This document shows, piece after piece, positions 62,239-64,000 of a stretch of DNA of 64,000 nt. Numbering within the stretch: position 1 is the first letter of the stretch; every line of letters begins with the position of its first letter. Source of the DNA: Aminipila butyrica (GTDB taxonomy: Bacteria > Bacillota > Clostridia > Peptostreptococcales > Anaerovoracaceae); contig NZ_CP048649.1 of the NCBI RefSeq assembly GCF_010669305.1, forward strand, positions 992,001 to 1,056,000. The letters are read 5' to 3'. The notes below the pieces were generated by a model. It made no database searches and was not told the DNA's origin. It saw only the letters and a program-made list of their open reading frames with translations. The translations under genes were made by a program, and so were the position numbers.

Positions 62239-63258
62239 TTACAAATTGACGCGAGTGCCCAGGCCGGCTTTATCGGCTTCTTTAAAAGCCAACTTGGCCA
62301 TAATCAGATCTAGCAGAGCCGTGCCCGTAGCATCAAAGACGGTAATCTGCTCCTTACTTTCCCTGCCCGCTGTCTTTCCGGTGATGATTTCACCGATTTC
62401 TCCGGCGATGTGCTCTCTAGAGATAATTCCATTCTTAATAGGGAGTTCGATTTCCCCAACATTGATGCACTGTTCTAAGTCATCCACAAAGATTCGCGCA
62501 TGTCTTAAAATTTCTGAATCAATTTCCTCCTTGCCAGACATGTCGGCCCCAATACAGCTGAAATGAGTGCCAGGCTGGACCCATTCCCAGTGAATAAGAG
62601 GGGTCCTGGCTGGTGTCACCGTAATGATGATGTCACTTTGTGCAGTGGCCTTTTGGATATCTGAAACAGCGGTGAATTGAATATCCGAATTGTAGGGAAT
62701 GTTTAGGGTTTTCAAAAGTCCTTCTTTAATCGTTTGGGCGAAAATTTCAGCTGATTTGTAGTCTAAGGCATCGTAGATAAAGACTTCCTTGATATTAGGG
62801 AACAAGGTCAGTGTGGCAGCAATTTGAAATGTGGCCACATGTCCTGCCCCGACCAGAAGGAGTCGTTGAGAATCGGGATTAGCCAGATATTTGGCTCCCA
62901 GAGCACCGGCGGCGCCCGTGCGGATGCCTGTAATGTAGCTGCCGTCCAAGATACCCAGCGGGGCTCCGGTACTGTCGTCAAAGACCATGACGGTGCCGAT
63001 AAGCGGCGGGAGTTGTTTGCCTATATTATCACCAAACCAAGAGACCAGCTTCAGGCCAAAGAGACCGCTGCCTTTCAGCCAGCCGGATTTAATGTCCATA
63101 TCGGCTATACCTGGCTGAAACTCATGAAAGATCAGCGGGAATACCTCCGTTTCTCCTAGGGCTTTCTGCCGATAGACTTCCTCTACGTTTTCAATCACTG
63201 CATTCATCTTTAACACTTGTTCTGTTTCTTCTTTGCATAAGACTTTTAATTGGAACAT
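62239..63258 (-). CDS. Ornithine cyclodeaminase / mu-crystallin family protein
   Basis: A 339-residue NAD(P)-dependent protein of the ornithine cyclodeaminase family (GILDGSYITGIRTGAAGALGAKYLA and LLLVGAGHVATFQIAA; cofactor motif GAGHVA). Relatives include alanine dehydrogenase, ketimine reductase and SbnB; the exact reaction cannot be fixed. The frame opens at 63324, but AAAGGTGGTATGAG precedes the ATG at 63258. With the following aminotransferase it forms a two-step amino-acid unit. Confidence 0.88.
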   Translation of the reverse strand: MFQLKVLCKEETEQVLKMNAVIENVEEVYRQKALGETEVFPLIFHEFQPGIADMDIKSGWLKGSGLFGLKLVSWFGDNIGKQLPPLIGTVMVFDDSTGAPLGILDGSYITGIRTGAAGALGAKYLANPDSQRLLLVGAGHVATFQIAATLTLFPNIKEVFIYDALDYKSAEIFAQTIKEGLLKTLNIPYNSDIQFTAVSDIQKATAQSDIIITVTPARTPLIHWEWVQPGTHFSCIGADMSGKEEIDSEILRHARIFVDDLEQCINVGEIELPIKNGIISREHIAGEIGEIITGKTAGRESKEQITVFDATGTALLDLIMAKLAFKEADKAGLGTRVNL

Positions 63259-63408
63259 CTCATACCACCTTTCTTTATTTTGTCCTTGTGCAAGTGCCGC
63301 AAGGATCAAACTTGTTTTAGCCATATTACATCGAGAATCGCATTATAGGCTGTGTTACCGTTTTTTTGTCAGAGTGCAGGCTCCTTTGTACAGCAAGATG
63401 TTTCTTTA

Positions 63409-63837
63409 CTAATTTTTTGTTATCAGCAGCAGACCCGCCAGACAGAGGCCGACTCCGGCTATTTTAACCAATGTGATACTTTCCCTGTATACAAACAGGC
63501 CTACTAAAATCAGCAGTAGGGATAAGATGATGTTGCATACCAAGGGGCCAATACTGATATTCCAACCTGATCGGTACAAAGCAATATAGCCGTATTCTAG
63601 GAGCACGATGGACAGCCCAAGAGCAAAGGGTGCCCAGTTCATATGCCTGATTTGTGATTGAATAGGTTCAGAAGGGCCATAGAGAAAAAATACGGCAGTC
63701 GAGCAGATTGCTGCTATCAGGTAGGCTAAAGTCAGGCTTAAAAAAGGGTTTATTTGAGCAGGCATAATCTTGGTGGCGTTTTGGTAAATCAGGTTGGCGG
63801 TGACAATTAGGGCCACTGGCAAATAATAATGAAACAT
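63409..63837 (-). CDS. Half-size EamA/DMT-family membrane protein
   Basis: A 142-residue protein with five predicted TM helices and an EamA-type C-terminal half (YRSGWNISIGPLVCNIILSLLLILVGLFVYRE). Most EamA proteins have two such halves, so this one probably dimerises. It may carry amino acids or a product of the two enzymes downstream. It begins ~151 bases upstream of the cyclodeaminase-like gene and may head the operon. Confidence 0.85.
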   Translation of the reverse strand: MFHYYLPVALIVTANLIYQNATKIMPAQINPFLSLTLAYLIAAICSTAVFFLYGPSEPIQSQIRHMNWAPFALGLSIVLLEYGYIALYRSGWNISIGPLVCNIILSLLLILVGLFVYRESITLVKIAGVGLCLAGLLLITKN

Positions 63838-64000
63838 AGGACCTCCTTATCCTGCATCCGAGCTGTATGTTGCAGATCTAGAAACTCTTTTTTTTAGTAT
63901 AATAAAAAAAATCAGGGGTTTCATTAATTGGCTATACAAAAATTACTAGAGTTTTTTGTATAAAAAACAAGGTAAAAGGCTTCTTTTATAGAAAGAATGA
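63838..64000. other. AT-rich end of window, no gene seen
   Basis: Contains the minus-strand ribosome-binding site AGGAGGT of the EamA gene and a possible -10 box TATACT (minus, 63896-63901) without a clear -35. Nothing else recognised. Confidence 0.5.

Noticed and set aside
1..64000. CRISPR arrays, tRNA/rRNA genes, insertion sequences or prophage
   Set aside because: No regular repeat-spacer array, cloverleaf, rRNA core, transposase or phage gene was recognised.

Overview
The window looks like chromosomal DNA from an anaerobic, probably gut- or sediment-dwelling Clostridia member (Bacillota). The evidence is strong AGGAGG ribosome-binding sites, frequent TTG/GTG starts, many MarR/MerR/Rrf2/HxlR-type regulators, a flavodiiron protein, hemerythrins, a fumarate-reductase-like flavoprotein, an Old-Yellow-Enzyme/dienoyl-CoA-reductase-like Fe-S flavoprotein, and an SLH-anchored flavin-binding surface protein. 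A family such as Anaerovoracaceae is a guess. No tRNA, rRNA, CRISPR array, insertion sequence or prophage was seen.

Layout. 1-10.6 kb: a catabolic-looking island with a flavoprotein reductase (5' end cut by the window), an MFS carrier, a 657-aa enoate/dienoyl reductase, a DUF438/hemerythrin-like protein, two near-identical crotonase-fold hydrolases resembling 6-oxocamphor hydrolase, HtpG between them, and an SDR dehydrogenase. 10.9-18.7 kb: an AT-richer type I restriction-modification cassette (half HsdS, HsdR, RhuM, HsdS, HsdM). 18.7-21.2 kb: a MerR-controlled iron alcohol dehydrogenase and a RibD/DHFR-like reductase. 21.4-26.5 kb: a 1692-aa secreted FMN-binding/GLUG/SLH protein. 26.6-31.6 kb: a two-component system with an FtsX-type ABC transporter. 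31.7-35.9 kb: small regulator/enzyme units, including a YczE-cytidylate-kinase fusion and an Rrf2-controlled flavin-barrel protein. 36-40.3 kb: a paired ABC exporter and its TetR. 40.5-52.8 kb: flavodiiron protein, alkyl-DNA repair (Mpg and MGMT-like), MarR, CPA1 antiporter, Crp/Fnr, FMN reductase, MocR with AzlCD, HxlR and an APC permease. 52.9-56.2 kb: hemerythrin, CheX and hemerythrin genes diverging from motAB. 56.3-59 kb: a TetM/EF-G-like GTPase fused to a Rae1/YacP (NYN) ribonuclease domain. 59-60.8 kb: a tandem glycine riboswitch ahead of a CycA-like permease. 61-63.8 kb: an aminotransferase, an ornithine-cyclodeaminase-family protein and a half-size EamA protein.

How the parts may work together. 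In the first island the reductases could saturate and dehydrogenate an imported cyclic enone, and the two hydrolases could open a beta-diketone by a retro-Claisen reaction. Both hydrolase promoters share a core and palindrome, so they are probably controlled together. The 53-56 kb genes suggest oxygen- or iron-linked control of motility. The most unusual single protein is the GTPase-Rae1 fusion, which joins a ribosome A-site-visiting GTPase to a domain whose free-standing relative cuts mRNA on the ribosome.

Many start codons were moved from the longest open frame to an internal start with a proper ribosome-binding site; the entries say where. Family assignments come from recalled motifs, not database searches.
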